A stretch of DNA of 64,000 nt from Pelagibius sp. CAU 1746 (GTDB taxonomy: Bacteria > Pseudomonadota > Alphaproteobacteria > Kiloniellales > Kiloniellaceae): contig NZ_JBDOQT010000001.1 in NCBI RefSeq assembly GCF_039839785.1, positions 1,612,001 to 1,676,000 of the forward strand, in the 5' to 3' direction. This document shows positions 35,217 through 46,513 of this stretch, in pieces (the first letter of the stretch is position 1; each line of letters opens with the position of its first letter). The notes beneath the pieces are model-generated. The model searched no databases. It was not told the origin of the DNA and saw only the letters and a program-made list of their open reading frames with translations. The position numbers and the translations under genes are program-made.

Positions 35217-36278
35217 CTAATTAAGGAAGGCGAGAATCAGGAGCAGACTGAAACCGGCGATGGAGAGTGAAGAGGCGCCTCCAAGGACCAGCGGACGGAT
35301 CCCCTTGTCCGCCAGCTTTCTGACATTGGCCGCCAGGCCCATGGCGGCAAGCGCCATCGTCAAGAGCAGGCTGCTTGCCGAGGTGATCCAGCTCTTGGCG
35401 TCTGCCGGGATGACGCCAAAACTGTTCAGGCCCACGACCGCGGCAAAGCCCAGCAGAAACCAGGGAAACGGCTGCCGCCCGGCCGAGGGGGCCGTCCCGT
35501 CCCGCCGCCGGGCTTCGCTCATGGAAAGGCACAAGATCAGCGGCACCAACAGCAGCACCCGCAGCAGTTTCACGATCATGCTGTGTTCGCCGACGTCGCT
35601 GGATACCTGGAACGCGGCGGCGGCGACCTGCGCGATCTCGTGGATCGAAGCCCCAACCCAAAGGCCGTAGTGATCGAGGCCGAGGCCCAGCAGCGGCAGG
35701 ACCAGGGGATAGCAGAGCATCGCCACGGTGCCGAACAGGGTCACGCAGGCAATGGCATAGGCGGTGTCTTCCTCGCTGGCGCGTGTCGTCGTGCTGGTGG
35801 CGACGATCGCCGAAGCGCCGCAGATCGCGGTGCCTGCGGCGATGAGCTGGGTCAGCTTCCGCTCCACTCCCAAGGCGCGGCCCAGCGCGATGGTGATGAA
35901 GAAGGTGGCCAGCAAGGTCGCGACGGTCACGATGACGCCGCCGGCGCCGATGGAGAGAAGCTGCGGCAAGGTGATCTGCGCCCCGAGGCAGACGATGGCG
36001 ACACGCAGCAGGGTTCGCATGGAGAAAGTCACGCCGGCGCGCGCGAAGCCCGGCACGCCGATCGTGTTGCCGAAGACGATGCCGATGGTGACCGCCAGGA
36101 TCAAAGGACTCAGACGGTCCATGACCGGCAGCAGGTGCAGGGCAAAGGCCGTGGCGGCGATCCCGGCGGCGATCAGAATGCCGGCCAGAAAGTTGCCGGC
36201 GGCTTGCCATGAAGGGCGAGACGGCGAGGATTGCGGGTCGGAAACAGAAACGTTCGTCGAAAGGTCGGTCGGCGACAT
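35217..36278 (-). CDS. YeiH/UPF0324-family putative sulfate exporter
   Basis: A 353-aa integral membrane protein with about ten hydrophobic helices. Family motifs: LAVTIGIVFGNTIG, TLLRVAIVCLGAQITL, AAGTAICGASAIVATST, YPLVLPLLGL and WVGASIHEIAQVAAAAF. The C-terminal helix pair contains MALAAMGLAANVRKL. Members are annotated as putative sulfate exporters, but the substrate is not firmly known. No clear ribosome binding site precedes the ATG. Confidence 0.88.
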   Translation of the reverse strand: MSPTDLSTNVSVSDPQSSPSRPSWQAAGNFLAGILIAAGIAATAFALHLLPVMDRLSPLILAVTIGIVFGNTIGVPGFARAGVTFSMRTLLRVAIVCLGAQITLPQLLSIGAGGVIVTVATLLATFFITIALGRALGVERKLTQLIAAGTAICGASAIVATSTTTRASEEDTAYAIACVTLFGTVAMLCYPLVLPLLGLGLDHYGLWVGASIHEIAQVAAAAFQVSSDVGEHSMIVKLLRVLLLVPLILCLSMSEARRRDGTAPSAGRQPFPWFLLGFAAVVGLNSFGVIPADAKSWITSASSLLLTMALAAMGLAANVRKLADKGIRPLVLGGASSLSIAGFSLLLILAFLN

Positions 36279-36503
36279 GGAACCAGCTTAGGAGTGTCGG
36301 TGGGAATCGGCGGCGATGTTGACGGCAAGGCGGTCGCCGGTCCAACGCATTGAACTGATCGTTACGACAAGTCCTTTCGATGAAGGAAGCGGGACGGCGG
36401 CCGTCGAGGCTACGCGGCGCGCGCCCACCGGTCTCGCGCCGCGGGCGTGATGGGGCGGCCCGCCGCCGGCGGGATCCGGACGACGGCGGCGGCTGATCGG
36501 TAG

Positions 36504-36528
36504 GGCGTGCCCGCTTGCCGGGCGCGCC
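36504..36528 (-). terminator. Hairpin after the ScfR gene
   Basis: GGCGTGCCCG-CTTGC-CGGGCGCGCC forms a 10-bp stem with one G-T pair, one base beyond the end of the regulator gene. It has no U-tract, so it may be a weak or factor-assisted terminator. Confidence 0.45.
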
Positions 36529-36529
36529 G

Positions 36530-37939
36530 TCAGCGAATGCTATAGGGGACCGCCGTGCGGCTGTTGCGGTCCACCTTCAGCCGGCTCGACAGCGGCGGTA
36601 TGGCGCGTTGTGGACAATTCGTTCGCTCGCAGATACGGCAGGAGATGCCGATAGGGTCGAAGGCGGCCCGGTCGGAGAGGTCGAGCCCATCCCCGTAGAC
36701 GAAGTCGCCGGCAAAGGAGATCTCGCAGCCGAGCGCTATCGCGTAGTGCCGCCGCGGCGCCTGGAAGCCCTGCTCGCCCTTGTTCAGTTCCCTCGCTATG
36801 CAGAGATAGCGCTCGCCGTCCGGCGTTTCCGCCAGCTGGCGGATGATGCGGCCGGGCTTCTCGAAGGCCTGGTGGACGTTCCACAGCGGACAGGCGGCGC
36901 CGAAGCGGGCGAACTGCAGCTTTGCCGCGCTATGGCGCTTGGTGATGTTGCCGGCGCGGTCGATGCGGGCGAAGAATATCGGAACGCCCTTGTGCCTGGG
37001 CCGCTGCAGAGTGCTTAGGCGGTGGGCGACCTGCTCCAGGCCTGCCCCGAAGCGGCCGGCGAGCAGCTCGAGGTCGTGGCGCAGTTCCTTGGCGGCGCGC
37101 AGGAATGTCCGATAGGGCAGGGTGAGGGCGCCTGCGAAGTAGTTGAAGAGCCCGACACGGCAGACTTCGTTGGCTTCCTCGGAATGGAAGTCGGCGTTCC
37201 TGACCAGGGTGTCGACCGTGCCCTCCAGTTCCAACTGACCGATCTGAAAGGCCATCTGAAAGTTCCGGGTGGCCGAAGGCAGGTGAGGATTCAGAAACAG
37301 CAGTTTCGATTTCGGGTCGAACAGCCGGATGAAAGGCCCTGCCGTGCCGTCACGGGTGATGCGGACGCCGTGCCGCTCTTCCAGATAGGCGGCGAGGATC
37401 GTTCCGGGTTCTCCGTTGCCGATGCCGAGTTCGCCGGCCATGCGCTCGGCGGCGGTGTCGATCTCATGGATGTAGTTGTCGACGAAGTGAAAGAAATCGC
37501 GCACCTCTTCATAGGGCGTCGGTTCGGCGAAACCGAGATTCATGCTGATGGACGCGTCCAGGCTGGTGAGCTGTTCGCTGTTTCTTCGGAAGGCCTGGTG
37601 GCAGGAAATCAACGCCCGCGCGATTCCCGGAGCATTCTGAGCGACCAGCTTTACCTCCTGGAGGTTGGGCCTGTAAGTGTCGAACAGCGGGTCCGCCAAG
37701 GCTTCGGAGAGAGCAGACAGCAGCCGGTCTCCGTCGCTGACGGAGAGGGAGGCGATGTCGACCTGCAGGTTTTCCGCGAGCGCCAGCAAGACGGACGCGG
37801 AGACCGGCCGCTGGTTGTTCTCGATCTGGTTGAGGTAGCTGGTGGATATGCCGATAAGCTTGGCGAAAGCGGTCTGCGTCGCCTCGCGCGCTTCGCGGAT
37901 TTCCCGGATTTTCCGGCCGATATAGAGCTTCTTAGACAT
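36530..37939 (-). CDS. ScfR-family (XRE) short-chain acyl-CoA responsive regulator, PccR/RamB-like
   Basis: 469 aa. N-terminal XRE HTH ([20 protein letters not shown] and [16 protein letters not shown]). A middle region (about 150-320) contains an IrrE-like stretch ([11 protein letters not shown]). The C-terminal domain carries a Cys-rich motif ([20 protein letters not shown]). This architecture is the short-chain fatty acyl-CoA regulator group; PccR of Rhodobacter controls propionyl-CoA carboxylase. The gene is divergent from pccB, and the intervening DNA carries TTTGC/GCAAA dyads, so the role is probably the same here. Confidence 0.9.
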   Translation of the reverse strand: MSKKLYIGRKIREIREAREATQTAFAKLIGISTSYLNQIENNQRPVSASVLLALAENLQVDIASLSVSDGDRLLSALSEALADPLFDTYRPNLQEVKLVAQNAPGIARALISCHQAFRRNSEQLTSLDASISMNLGFAEPTPYEEVRDFFHFVDNYIHEIDTAAERMAGELGIGNGEPGTILAAYLEERHGVRITRDGTAGPFIRLFDPKSKLLFLNPHLPSATRNFQMAFQIGQLELEGTVDTLVRNADFHSEEANEVCRVGLFNYFAGALTLPYRTFLRAAKELRHDLELLAGRFGAGLEQVAHRLSTLQRPRHKGVPIFFARIDRAGNITKRHSAAKLQFARFGAACPLWNVHQAFEKPGRIIRQLAETPDGERYLCIARELNKGEQGFQAPRRHYAIALGCEISFAGDFVYGDGLDLSDRAAFDPIGISCRICERTNCPQRAIPPLSSRLKVDRNSRTAVPYSIR

Positions 37940-37941
37940 TG

Positions 37942-37990
37942 TTTCGCAACTTTGCTATTTGCAATTCGCAAAAAGCTATATTTTGCAATC
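37942..37990 (+). promoter_or_regulatory. ScfR/PccR-type operator between regulator and pccB
   Basis: TTTGC-N5-GCAAA at 37958-37972 is a perfect dyad, flanked by TTTCGCAA (37942-37949) and TTTTGCAA (37981-37988). ScfR proteins are known to bind TTTGCAAA-type repeats. The sites begin a few bases upstream of the regulator start and lie about 220 bp before pccB. Confidence 0.65.
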
Positions 37991-38211
37991 GCGCCCTTCA
38001 ATTCTTTTCTTCGCCCTTGGCGGCGGCTAGGTGCATTCCGGCGGGCATGAGATCCGCGGCGAAGTCGGAGGGCGAAGGTGATCTTCTTACGCGAAGTGGT
38101 TCAGCAAGGCGCGGGGTGCGGCCTCCGGCACGGCCCGGCGGCGCCGAAGCGCGGCCGCGGGGGAGCCACCCACGGGGACCGGAGGCACTGTGGCCGGGTC
38201 TGGAGGCGCTG

Positions 38212-39744
38212 ATGCGGGCCATTCTCGAGCAACTCGCCGAGCGGCGGGCCGAAGCCCACCTCGGCGGCGGTCAGGGGCGTATCGATGCCCAGCACGCCAA
38301 AGGCAAGCTCACCGCCCGCGAACGCCTGGAGGTTCTTCTGGACGAAGGTTCGTTCGAGGAATTCGACATGTACGTCACCCATCGGGCGGTCGATTTCGGG
38401 ATGGCGGAGAAGAAGGTCGTCGGCGACGGGGTGGTGACCGGCTGGGGCACGATCAACGGGCGCCTGGTCTATGTCTTCTCGCAGGATTTCACCGTGCTGG
38501 GCGGTTCCCTCTCGGAAACGCACGCCCAGAAAATCTGCAAGATCATGGACATGGCGGCCCGCAACGGCGCGCCCCTGATCGGGCTGAACGACTCGGGCGG
38601 CGCGCGAATCCAGGAAGGCGTCGCCTCGCTCGCCGGCTATGCGGAGGTCTTCAAACGCAATGTCGAGGCCTCGGGCGTGGTGCCTCAGATCTCGGTGATC
38701 ATGGGCCCCTGCGCGGGCGGCGCGGTCTACTCTCCGGCGATGACGGACTTCATCTTCATGGTCCGCGACACCTCCTACATGTTCGTCACCGGGCCCGACG
38801 TGGTGAAGACGGTGACCAACGAAGTCGTGACCACCGAGGACCTGGGCGGCGCCCGCGTGCACACCGAAAAGTCCTCGGTGGCGGATGCGGCTTTCGACAA
38901 TGATATCGAGACGCTGGAGGCCGTCAGGCGGCTGTTCGACTTTCTGCCGCTGAACAATCGCGAGAAGGCGCCGGCCCGGCCGTCCTGCGACGATCCCGAC
39001 CGCATCGAGATGCAGCTCGACACGCTGATCCCGGACAGCTCGGCGAAGCCTTACGATATGAAGGAACTGATCCTTGCGATCGCCGACGAGCAGGACTTCT
39101 TCGAACTTCAGGAAGCCTTCGCCAGGAATATCATTACCGGATTTCTGCGGATAGAAGGCGAGACGGTCGGGGTTGTCGCAAACCAGCCCATGATCCTGGC
39201 CGGTTGCCTGGACATCGATGCGTCGCGGAAGGCGGCCAAGTTCGTCCGCTTCTGCGATGCCTATTCCATCCCGATCCTGACGCTGGTCGACGTGCCGGGC
39301 TTCCTGCCCGGTTCGACGCAGGAGCACGGCGGCGTCATCAAGCACGGCTCCAAGCTGCTGTTCGCCTACAGCCAGGCGACGGTCCCCATGGTCACGCTGA
39401 TCACGCGCAAGGCCTATGGGGGCGCCTATGACGTGATGGCGTCCAAGCATATCGGCGCCGACATCAACTATGCCTGGCCGACGGCGGAGATCGCCGTGAT
39501 GGGGGCCAAAGGGGCCACGGAGATTCTCTACAGGTCCGAGCTCGGCGATCCCGAGAAGATCGCGGAACGCACCCGCGAGTACGAGACGCGTTTCGCCAAT
39601 CCCTTCGTCGCGGCCGAGCGCGGCTTCGTGGACGAAGTGATCATGCCGCATTCCTCGCGCCGGCGCATCGCGCGGGCCTTCGCCGCGTTGCGCGGAAAGA
39701 GCCTCGAGACGCGCTGGAGGAAACACGACACGATACCCTTGTGA
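38212..39744 (+). CDS. pccB: Propionyl-CoA carboxylase beta subunit
   Basis: 510-aa carboxyltransferase subunit that moves CO2 from biotin to propionyl-CoA. Visible: the [20 protein letters not shown] block, [30 protein letters not shown] (N-site oxyanion region), [15 protein letters not shown] and the C-terminal [13 protein letters not shown]. The open frame extends far upstream, but ATG 38212 has GGAGG five bases before it and gives the family length. It is followed by pccA and the mutase. The regulator upstream fits propionyl-CoA control. Confidence 0.95.
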   Translation: MRAILEQLAERRAEAHLGGGQGRIDAQHAKGKLTARERLEVLLDEGSFEEFDMYVTHRAVDFGMAEKKVVGDGVVTGWGTINGRLVYVFSQDFTVLGGSLSETHAQKICKIMDMAARNGAPLIGLNDSGGARIQEGVASLAGYAEVFKRNVEASGVVPQISVIMGPCAGGAVYSPAMTDFIFMVRDTSYMFVTGPDVVKTVTNEVVTTEDLGGARVHTEKSSVADAAFDNDIETLEAVRRLFDFLPLNNREKAPARPSCDDPDRIEMQLDTLIPDSSAKPYDMKELILAIADEQDFFELQEAFARNIITGFLRIEGETVGVVANQPMILAGCLDIDASRKAAKFVRFCDAYSIPILTLVDVPGFLPGSTQEHGGVIKHGSKLLFAYSQATVPMVTLITRKAYGGAYDVMASKHIGADINYAWPTAEIAVMGAKGATEILYRSELGDPEKIAERTREYETRFANPFVAAERGFVDEVIMPHSSRRRIARAFAALRGKSLETRWRKHDTIPL

Positions 39745-39789
39745 GCATCCTCCTTTGCGACTGTCCGGGCCCTTTGTGAGCTTACGTGA

Positions 39790-41802
39790 ATGTTCGAAAA
39801 ACTTTTGATCGCCAATCGCGGCGAAATCGCCTGCCGCATCATCAGGACCGCCAAGAAGCTCGGCATCGCGACCGTGGCCGTCTACTCCGACGCGGATCGG
39901 GACGCGCTGCATGTCAGGATGGCCGACGAGGCCGTGCATCTCGGCCCGCCGCCGGCTAGTCAGTCCTATCTCGACGCCGCGCGCCTGCTGGCGGCCGCGA
40001 AGACGACCGGCGCCACGGCGGTGCATCCGGGCTATGGTTTCCTGTCCGAGAATGCGTCTTTCGCCAAGACGCTGGAGGCGGCCGGCGTCATTTTCGTCGG
40101 GCCTCCGCCCGCGGCCATCGAGGCCATGGGGGACAAGATCACCTCGAAGGGCATTGCCGCCGCGGCCGGCGTCAACACGGTGCCCGGCCACATGGGTGTG
40201 GTCGAGGACGTCGATCAGCTGCTGCGGATCGCGCGCGACATCGGATATCCGGTAATGATCAAGGCCTCCGCCGGCGGTGGCGGCAAGGGGATGCGGATTG
40301 CCTGGAGCGACGCGGACGCGCGCGAAGGCTTCGAGGCCTCCAGGAACGAAGCGCGGGCCTCCTTCGACGACGACCGGATCTTCGTCGAAAAGTTCGTCGA
40401 CCGGCCGCGCCATATCGAGATTCAGGTCTTGGGGGACCGCCACGGAAACCTCATCTATTTGGGTGAGCGGGAATGCTCCATCCAGCGCCGGAATCAGAAG
40501 GTAATCGAGGAGGCGCCCTCTCCCTTTCTCGATCCTGCGACGCGCAAGGCCATGGGCGAACAGGCCGTGGCGCTGTGCAGGGCGGTCGGCTACTTCTCGG
40601 CCGGGACGGTGGAGTTCATCGTCGACGGCGATCGGAACTTCTATTTCCTCGAGATGAATACCCGGCTTCAGGTCGAACACCCGGTTACGGAGTTGATCAC
40701 CGGGATCGACCTGGTCGAGGAGATGATCCGGGTCGCGGCAGGCGAGCGGCTGAGCCTCTCCCAGGCTGACGTGATGCTCGACGGCTGGGCCATCGAAAGC
40801 CGTATTTACGCCGAAGACCCTTACCGCAACTTCCTGCCGTCCATCGGCAGGCTGACCCGTTACCGCCCGCCGGCCGAAGGCGTGCGGGACAGCGGCGCGG
40901 TGGTCCGCAACGACACCGGCGTGTTCGAGGGCGCCGAGATTTCCATGTTCTACGATCCGATGGTCGCCAAACTCTGCACCTGGGCTCCGAGCCGCCCGGC
41001 CGCGATCGATGCCATGGCGGAGGCGCTGGACGATTTCGAGGTCGAGGGCATCGGCCACAACCTGCCGTTCCTGTCGGCAGTCATGCTCCGGGAACCCTTC
41101 CGCCAAGGAGACCTGACGACGGCCTTCATCGCGGAGGAGTTTCCCGAAGGCTTCGAGAACCGCCGGCCCTGTGCCGAGGAACTGCGGCGTCTCGCCTCCG
41201 TCGCCGCCTGGATCCAGCATGTATCGGAGCGGCGGGACGCGCAGATCGCCGGAAGCTTGAGCCGCCGCGCCCGCGCAATCGGCCCGGCACGGGTGATCGC
41301 GCTTCTGGATGCCCGCTTCGAAGTGACGGTAAGGGAGTGTCCTGGCGGACTGTCGGTTGCCTTCGGAGATGACGGCGAGGACGGGATACTCGAAGTGTTG
41401 AGCGACTGGCGGCCCGGGTGCCGGCAGGCCGCCTTTCAGGTCGGGGGCACTTGGATGGGCGTCAAGACGACGCCCGCCGGCGCAGGTTGGCGCCTGCGCT
41501 GGCGCGCCGTGGATGCCACCGCGCAGGTCCGCCGGCCGCGCGTGGCGGAACTGGCGCAGTTGATGCCGGTCAAGGTGCCCCCGGACAGATCGAGGATGCT
41601 GCTCTGCCCGATGCCGGGCGTGATCACGCAGCTCCATGCCCGAGAAGGGGACGCGGTGGAAGTGGGGCAGGCCCTGGCGACGGTCGAAGCCATGAAGATG
41701 GAGAACCTGCTGCGCGCGGAGCGTCAGGGGACGGTGAAACGCGTCGCCGTCGAGACCGGGGCGAGTCTCGCCGTCGACGAAGTGATCATGGAATTCGCTT
41801 GA
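39790..41802 (+). CDS. pccA: Propionyl-CoA carboxylase alpha subunit (biotin carboxylase - BCCP)
   Basis: 670 aa: biotin carboxylase N-lobe ([20 protein letters not shown]), ATP-grasp glycine-rich loop [27 protein letters not shown], then the BT domain (about 500-590). The C-terminal biotinyl domain has EAMKMEN with biotin-accepting Lys636. It makes propionyl-CoA carboxylase with PccB. The pathway continues with the mutase 10 bp downstream. Confidence 0.95.
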   Translation: MFEKLLIANRGEIACRIIRTAKKLGIATVAVYSDADRDALHVRMADEAVHLGPPPASQSYLDAARLLAAAKTTGATAVHPGYGFLSENASFAKTLEAAGVIFVGPPPAAIEAMGDKITSKGIAAAAGVNTVPGHMGVVEDVDQLLRIARDIGYPVMIKASAGGGGKGMRIAWSDADAREGFEASRNEARASFDDDRIFVEKFVDRPRHIEIQVLGDRHGNLIYLGERECSIQRRNQKVIEEAPSPFLDPATRKAMGEQAVALCRAVGYFSAGTVEFIVDGDRNFYFLEMNTRLQVEHPVTELITGIDLVEEMIRVAAGERLSLSQADVMLDGWAIESRIYAEDPYRNFLPSIGRLTRYRPPAEGVRDSGAVVRNDTGVFEGAEISMFYDPMVAKLCTWAPSRPAAIDAMAEALDDFEVEGIGHNLPFLSAVMLREPFRQGDLTTAFIAEEFPEGFENRRPCAEELRRLASVAAWIQHVSERRDAQIAGSLSRRARAIGPARVIALLDARFEVTVRECPGGLSVAFGDDGEDGILEVLSDWRPGCRQAAFQVGGTWMGVKTTPAGAGWRLRWRAVDATAQVRRPRVAELAQLMPVKVPPDRSRMLLCPMPGVITQLHAREGDAVEVGQALATVEAMKMENLLRAERQGTVKRVAVETGASLAVDEVIMEFA

Positions 41803-41812
41803 GGCAGGGACG

Positions 41813-43951
41813 ATGAAGGATGGCAACGCCGCGGACTGGCGCAAGCTGGCCGAAGCCGAGTTGAAAGCGTCGCCCGACGGCCTGCTCTGGCGCACGCCCG
41901 AGGGAATTACGGTCAAGCCCCTCTATACCGCGGAGGACATTCGGGACGCCGGGCACCTGGGCTCGCTGCCGGGGTTCGAGCCTTTCGTCCGTGGGCCGCG
42001 GGCGACCATGTATGCGGGCCGGCCTTGGACGATCCGGCAGTACGCCGGCTTCTCGACGGCGGAGGACTCCAACGCCTTCTACCGCAAGGCTCTGGCCGCG
42101 GGACAGCAGGGCGTGTCCGTCGCCTTCGATCTTGCGACCCATCGCGGCTACGACAGCGACCATCCGCGGGTGGTCGGCGACGTCGGCAAGGCGGGCGTCG
42201 CCATCGATTCCGTCGAAGATATGAAGATCCTTTTCGACGGCATTCCCTTGGACCGGGTCTCGGTGTCGATGACCATGAACGGCGCGGTGATTCCGGTTCT
42301 GGCCAGCTTCATCGTCGCTGGGGAGGAGCAGGGAGTCGCCCGGGCCGACCTTTCCGGGACCATTCAGAACGATATCCTGAAGGAGTTCATGGTCCGCAAC
42401 ACCTACATCTACCCTCCGGCTCCGTCGATGCGGATCGTTGCCGACATCATCGAGTTCACCGCGAAGCAGATGCCGAGGTTCAACTCCATTTCGATCTCCG
42501 GCTATCACATGCAGGAGGCCGGGGCGACCTTGGTTCAGGAGCTGGCTTTCACGCTCGCCGATGGCCGGGAGTACGTGCGGGCCGCCCTGCGCAAGGGATT
42601 GGACGTCGACGATTTCGCCGGGCGCCTGTCGTTCTTCTTCGCCATCGGAATGAACTTCTTCATGGAGGCCGCGAAGCTCCGCGCCGCCCGTCTTCTATGG
42701 GCGCGCATCATGGGCGAGTTTCAGCCGAAGAAGGCGAAATCCATGATGCTGCGGACGCATTGCCAGACCTCCGGCGTCTCCTTGCAGGAGCAAAGCCCTT
42801 ACAACAACATCGTGCGCACCGCCTATGAGGCTCTGGCCGCGGTGTTGGGCGGAACCCAATCTCTCCACACCAATTCCTTCGATGAGGCCATCGCCCTGCC
42901 GACGGAGTTCTCCTCTCGCATCGCCCGCAATACGCAGTTGATCCTGCAGCACGAAACCGGCGTGACCAAGGTGGTCGATCCCTTGGCCGGTTCCTACTAT
43001 GTGGAGTCTCTGACGAAGGATCTGGCCGATGCCGCCTGGTCGCTGATCGAGGAGATCGAGGCGATGGGCGGGATGACGAAGGCGGTGAACGAAGGATTCC
43101 CCAAGCGTCTGATCGAGGAGGCGGCGACCCAACGTCAGGCGGCGGTGGACCGCGGCGAGGAGGTCATCGTCGGCGTCAACAAGTACCGGGCGGATACCGA
43201 GGATGAGGTCAGCATTCTCGATATCGACAACGATGCCGTGCGCCGGGCGCAGGTTGAGAGACTCAAGGACGTCAGGCAGCGCCGCGACGCCCGCCGGGTC
43301 GAAACCGCGCTTGTCCGCCTTGGCGATGTCGCCCGTGGGCAGGAGGGGAACATACTCGAAGCCGCGGTCGAAGCCTGCCGGGCCCGCGCCACCGTCGGGG
43401 AGGTCTCCGATACCTTGCGCGCCGTTTTCGGGGACCACTCGGCGACGCCGGTGGTGGTGAAGGGTGTCTATGGCGCCGCCTGCGAGGACGATCCGGAGTA
43501 CGCGAACCTGATCGGCCGCGTCGGCGCGCTGACCCGGGGGTTGGGCGCGAAGCCGAGGATCATGGTCGCCAAGATCGGCCAGGACGGCCACGACCGGGGC
43601 GCCAAGCTCATTGCGTCCGGTTTCGGCGACGTCGGCTTTGACGTGATCAGCGGCCCGCTGTTCCAGACGCCGGAGGAGGCCGCGGCCATGGCGGTCGAGG
43701 GCGGCGTTCAGGTGGTTGGGATCTCTTCGCTGGCCGCCGGGCACAAGACCCTCGCCCCGCAGTTGCTGGAGGCCCTGAAAGCTCACGGGGGCGGCGATAT
43801 CATCGTCGTGGTCGGCGGCATCATTCCCCGTCAGGACTACCAGTTCCTGACCGACCGGGGCGTGGCCGCGGTGTTCGGCCCCGGGACCACGATTCTGGAG
43901 GCGGCGAACGCGGTTCTCGACCTCCTGCAGGGCCGCCGGCGCAACCAGTAA
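41813..43951 (+). CDS. Methylmalonyl-CoA mutase, single-chain (large) form
   Basis: 712 aa. The N-terminal TIM barrel binds the CoA ester ([20 protein letters not shown], then [12 protein letters not shown] and [14 protein letters not shown]). The C-terminal B12 domain has the base-off motif DGHDRG with His593, followed by [12 protein letters not shown] and VVVGGIIP. It converts methylmalonyl-CoA to succinyl-CoA. Epimerase and MeaB-type chaperone genes are not in the window. Confidence 0.95.
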   Translation: MKDGNAADWRKLAEAELKASPDGLLWRTPEGITVKPLYTAEDIRDAGHLGSLPGFEPFVRGPRATMYAGRPWTIRQYAGFSTAEDSNAFYRKALAAGQQGVSVAFDLATHRGYDSDHPRVVGDVGKAGVAIDSVEDMKILFDGIPLDRVSVSMTMNGAVIPVLASFIVAGEEQGVARADLSGTIQNDILKEFMVRNTYIYPPAPSMRIVADIIEFTAKQMPRFNSISISGYHMQEAGATLVQELAFTLADGREYVRAALRKGLDVDDFAGRLSFFFAIGMNFFMEAAKLRAARLLWARIMGEFQPKKAKSMMLRTHCQTSGVSLQEQSPYNNIVRTAYEALAAVLGGTQSLHTNSFDEAIALPTEFSSRIARNTQLILQHETGVTKVVDPLAGSYYVESLTKDLADAAWSLIEEIEAMGGMTKAVNEGFPKRLIEEAATQRQAAVDRGEEVIVGVNKYRADTEDEVSILDIDNDAVRRAQVERLKDVRQRRDARRVETALVRLGDVARGQEGNILEAAVEACRARATVGEVSDTLRAVFGDHSATPVVVKGVYGAACEDDPEYANLIGRVGALTRGLGAKPRIMVAKIGQDGHDRGAKLIASGFGDVGFDVISGPLFQTPEEAAAMAVEGGVQVVGISSLAAGHKTLAPQLLEALKAHGGGDIIVVVGGIIPRQDYQFLTDRGVAAVFGPGTTILEAANAVLDLLQGRRRNQ

Positions 43952-44051
43952 TCCAACTCACAGGGCTGGCCGTTTTTGCAGCCGGGGGTACCCGGCCGCG
44001 GGGAGGGACTTGCGCCTGGAACTCGTTCGAAATCGTTTTGGAGAGATATCG

Positions 44052-46376
44052 ATGCCCCAGTCTTCCTCACCCTACCGGCCGGCGCTTGGCGTTGAAGAAA
44101 CCGGGATCCGACGGGCGGCGGTGATCGGCGCGGGGGCGATGGGCGCCGGAATCGCCGCGCAGTTCGCGAATGCGGGGCTTGCCGTCGATCTGCTTGACGT
44201 GCCGGGCAAGGCGGGGGGACGGAACGCGCCGGCGGAAGCGGGGATCGCGCGGCAGCTCAAGAGTCATGGCTTCATGGCCGAGGAAGGCGCGGCGCTGCTG
44301 AGGGCCGGGAACATCGAGGACGACCTTCACCGGCTGGCCGAGGCCGACTGGATTGTCGAGGCGGTGGTGGAGAACCTGGAGATCAAGCGCAGCCTCTATG
44401 CCAAGATCGATGCGGTGCGGCGCCCCGGCACGATCGTTTCTTCCAACACCTCCACGATCCCGCGCCGCGAGCTCGTCGCGGCCGGTGGCGATCGCTTTGC
44501 CGCCGACTTCGTCATAACGCACTTCTTCAACCCGCCCCGCGTAATGCGGCTGGTCGAAATCGTCGCGGGACCGGAGAACTCGGACGACCTGGTGCGCCGG
44601 GTGGCCAACGCGACGCGCAGCCTGCTCGGCAAGTCTGCGGTGATGTGCCGCGACACGCCGGGGTTCATCGCGAACCGCATCGGCTGCTACTGGCTGGCCG
44701 CCGGCGTCCTGGAGGCCGCGCGCCTCGGTTTGACCGTCGAAGAGGCGGATGCGGTCAATGCGGCGTTGGGAGTTCCCCGGACCGGCGTTTTCGGTCTCAT
44801 GGACCTTATCGGTATCGACCTGGTGCCGGCCATCTGGGGGAGCCTTATGCAGGCCGTGCCGGCGGGGGACCGCTTTCGCCGCTTCGACCTGCCGGGCAGT
44901 CCGCTGATCGGGTCGCTTATCGCCGAAGGCCGTCACGGCCGCAAGACGGGCCAGGGGTTCTACCGCAAAGGAAAGGAGGGGCGCCGGGAGGCCTTGGACC
45001 TGGTCAGCGGCGCCTACCGGCCCGCCGCGGCCGTTGCGTCCAAGGACTTGCCCGGCGGCGGCAGGGATGTCGCGGCTCTGCTGGCGGACGAAGGCCGCCT
45101 GGGTGTCTATGCCGCGTCCCTGTTCTCCGAGGTGTTGGCCTACGCGGCGGCCTGCGGGCCCGAAATCGCGGAGGATGTCGGGTCGATAGATGCCGCCATC
45201 GAGCTGGGATACTCCTGGCGGGAAGGCCCGTTCCGCATGGCGGACCGCATCGGCTTACAGGTCCCGGCGGTGGAGCGCCTGTCGTCCGAGGCCGGACCGT
45301 CGCCCTTGCTGGCGGCGGCGGCGCAGAAGGGTTTCTACTCGCAGGACGGTGCGCTCTTGACCGGCGGTGACGGCCGGACCGCGTCCGCCTCGCCGTCGCT
45401 GCTCGCGGGAGACGCGCAGATCATCGGAAACGCCGGCGCCCGGCTCCGCGATCTCGGCGATGGCATCGCGTGCTTCGAGATCACCTCGAAGATGAACAGC
45501 TTCGCGCCGGAGGTCTTCGACATCCTCGAGGACACGCTGGCGAGAGCGGGGCGGGATTTCCAGGGCCTGGTGCTCGGAAACGACGACAGGCGCGCTTTCT
45601 CCGCCGGCGCCGACTTGTCGTCCATCCTGAAACTTCTGGATGGCGGTGACGAGTTGTCGCTCGAAGACTACCTCGCCCGTGGCCAGCGGCTCTTTCTTGG
45701 CATGAAGTATCTTCCGGTTCCCGTGGTCGCCGCGGTTCATGGTTTCACCCTCGGCGGAGGCTGCGAGTTCATGCTGCATGCCGATGCAAGTGTCGCCCAT
45801 GCCGAATTGAATGCCGGCCTGCCCGAAACGAAAGTCGGCCTGATTCCGGGTTGGGGCGGCGGCACGCAGTTGCTTTTGCGCGGGCTCGAGGGCGCGGACG
45901 GCGAGCGGCCCCCTGCGGTGCTCGCGGCGGTGTTCGACCTGATCCGCTCGGGCGCGGTCGCCTCTTCGGCGCGCCAGGCCATGCGCCTGGGGCTTCTGCG
46001 GAAGGGGGACGGGATCACGATGCACCGCGAAGACTTGCTACCGGCGGCGAAGGCCAAGGCGCTCTCGCTCGTTTCCGGCTATGCCCCGCCGCCAAAAGCC
46101 GCTCTTCCGGCGTTCGAGCCGTCGGCCTGCGGCGGCCTTCTGGTGCCGGTGGCCGAGGGCGTTGCCGCTGGGCGGTTGACGGAGACGGATGAAACCATCG
46201 CAGCCGTCCTGGCTTTCGTACTGACGGGCGGAAAGGCTGCCGAATCCGGCGAAAGCCTGACCGAGGAGGGCATGATGGCGCTGGAGCGCCAGGCGTTTCT
46301 GAAGCTCGTCAGCCTGCCCGCATCGCGCGCCCGGATGGAACATATGCTGAAAACCGGCAAGCCGCTGAGAAACTGA
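44052..46376 (+). CDS. 3-hydroxyacyl-CoA dehydrogenase/enoyl-CoA hydratase fusion (FadN-like)
   Basis: 774 aa with the dehydrogenase first: NAD-binding VIGAGAMGAGIAAQFANAG, catalytic HFFNPPRVMRLVEIV and the two C-terminal helical domains. The hydratase follows (about 470-650): AFSAGADLSSI and GFTLGGGCEFMLHAD with VGLIPGWGGGTQLL. Gene order inside the protein is that of Bacillus FadN, not E. coli FadB. ATG 44052 is preferred over an upstream TTG because GGAGAG lies seven bases before it. Likely beta-oxidation enzyme feeding the propionyl-CoA genes upstream. Confidence 0.92.
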   Translation: MPQSSSPYRPALGVEETGIRRAAVIGAGAMGAGIAAQFANAGLAVDLLDVPGKAGGRNAPAEAGIARQLKSHGFMAEEGAALLRAGNIEDDLHRLAEADWIVEAVVENLEIKRSLYAKIDAVRRPGTIVSSNTSTIPRRELVAAGGDRFAADFVITHFFNPPRVMRLVEIVAGPENSDDLVRRVANATRSLLGKSAVMCRDTPGFIANRIGCYWLAAGVLEAARLGLTVEEADAVNAALGVPRTGVFGLMDLIGIDLVPAIWGSLMQAVPAGDRFRRFDLPGSPLIGSLIAEGRHGRKTGQGFYRKGKEGRREALDLVSGAYRPAAAVASKDLPGGGRDVAALLADEGRLGVYAASLFSEVLAYAAACGPEIAEDVGSIDAAIELGYSWREGPFRMADRIGLQVPAVERLSSEAGPSPLLAAAAQKGFYSQDGALLTGGDGRTASASPSLLAGDAQIIGNAGARLRDLGDGIACFEITSKMNSFAPEVFDILEDTLARAGRDFQGLVLGNDDRRAFSAGADLSSILKLLDGGDELSLEDYLARGQRLFLGMKYLPVPVVAAVHGFTLGGGCEFMLHADASVAHAELNAGLPETKVGLIPGWGGGTQLLLRGLEGADGERPPAVLAAVFDLIRSGAVASSARQAMRLGLLRKGDGITMHREDLLPAAKAKALSLVSGYAPPPKAALPAFEPSACGGLLVPVAEGVAAGRLTETDETIAAVLAFVLTGGKAAESGESLTEEGMMALERQAFLKLVSLPASRARMEHMLKTGKPLRN

Positions 46377-46463
46377 GCCAAGTACACCTCGCCGCGACGG
46401 CCCCCGCGGCCTGGCCGCACGATCAGAAATATAAAAGGATGCGCCCTTGATCATTCCAGCGTT

Positions 46464-46488
46464 GTGAGCCACAATTAAATTGGTTCAC
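46464..46488 (+). promoter_or_regulatory. Operator-like dyad before the GntR gene
   Basis: GTGAGCCA-N9-TGGTTCAC, an imperfect inverted repeat 25 bp upstream of the regulator start. The half-site TGGTTCAC recurs at 47241-47248, ahead of the gamma-glutamyltransferase gene, so the same regulator may act on both. Confidence 0.45.
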
Positions 46489-46513
46489 ATATGGTATAGA
46501 AAAGGAATCGCCG

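Noticed and set aside
38101-41916. A 1271-codon open frame on the minus strand
   Set aside because: It lies wholly antisense to pccB and pccA, shows no family motifs and is the usual stop-poor shadow frame of high-GC coding DNA.
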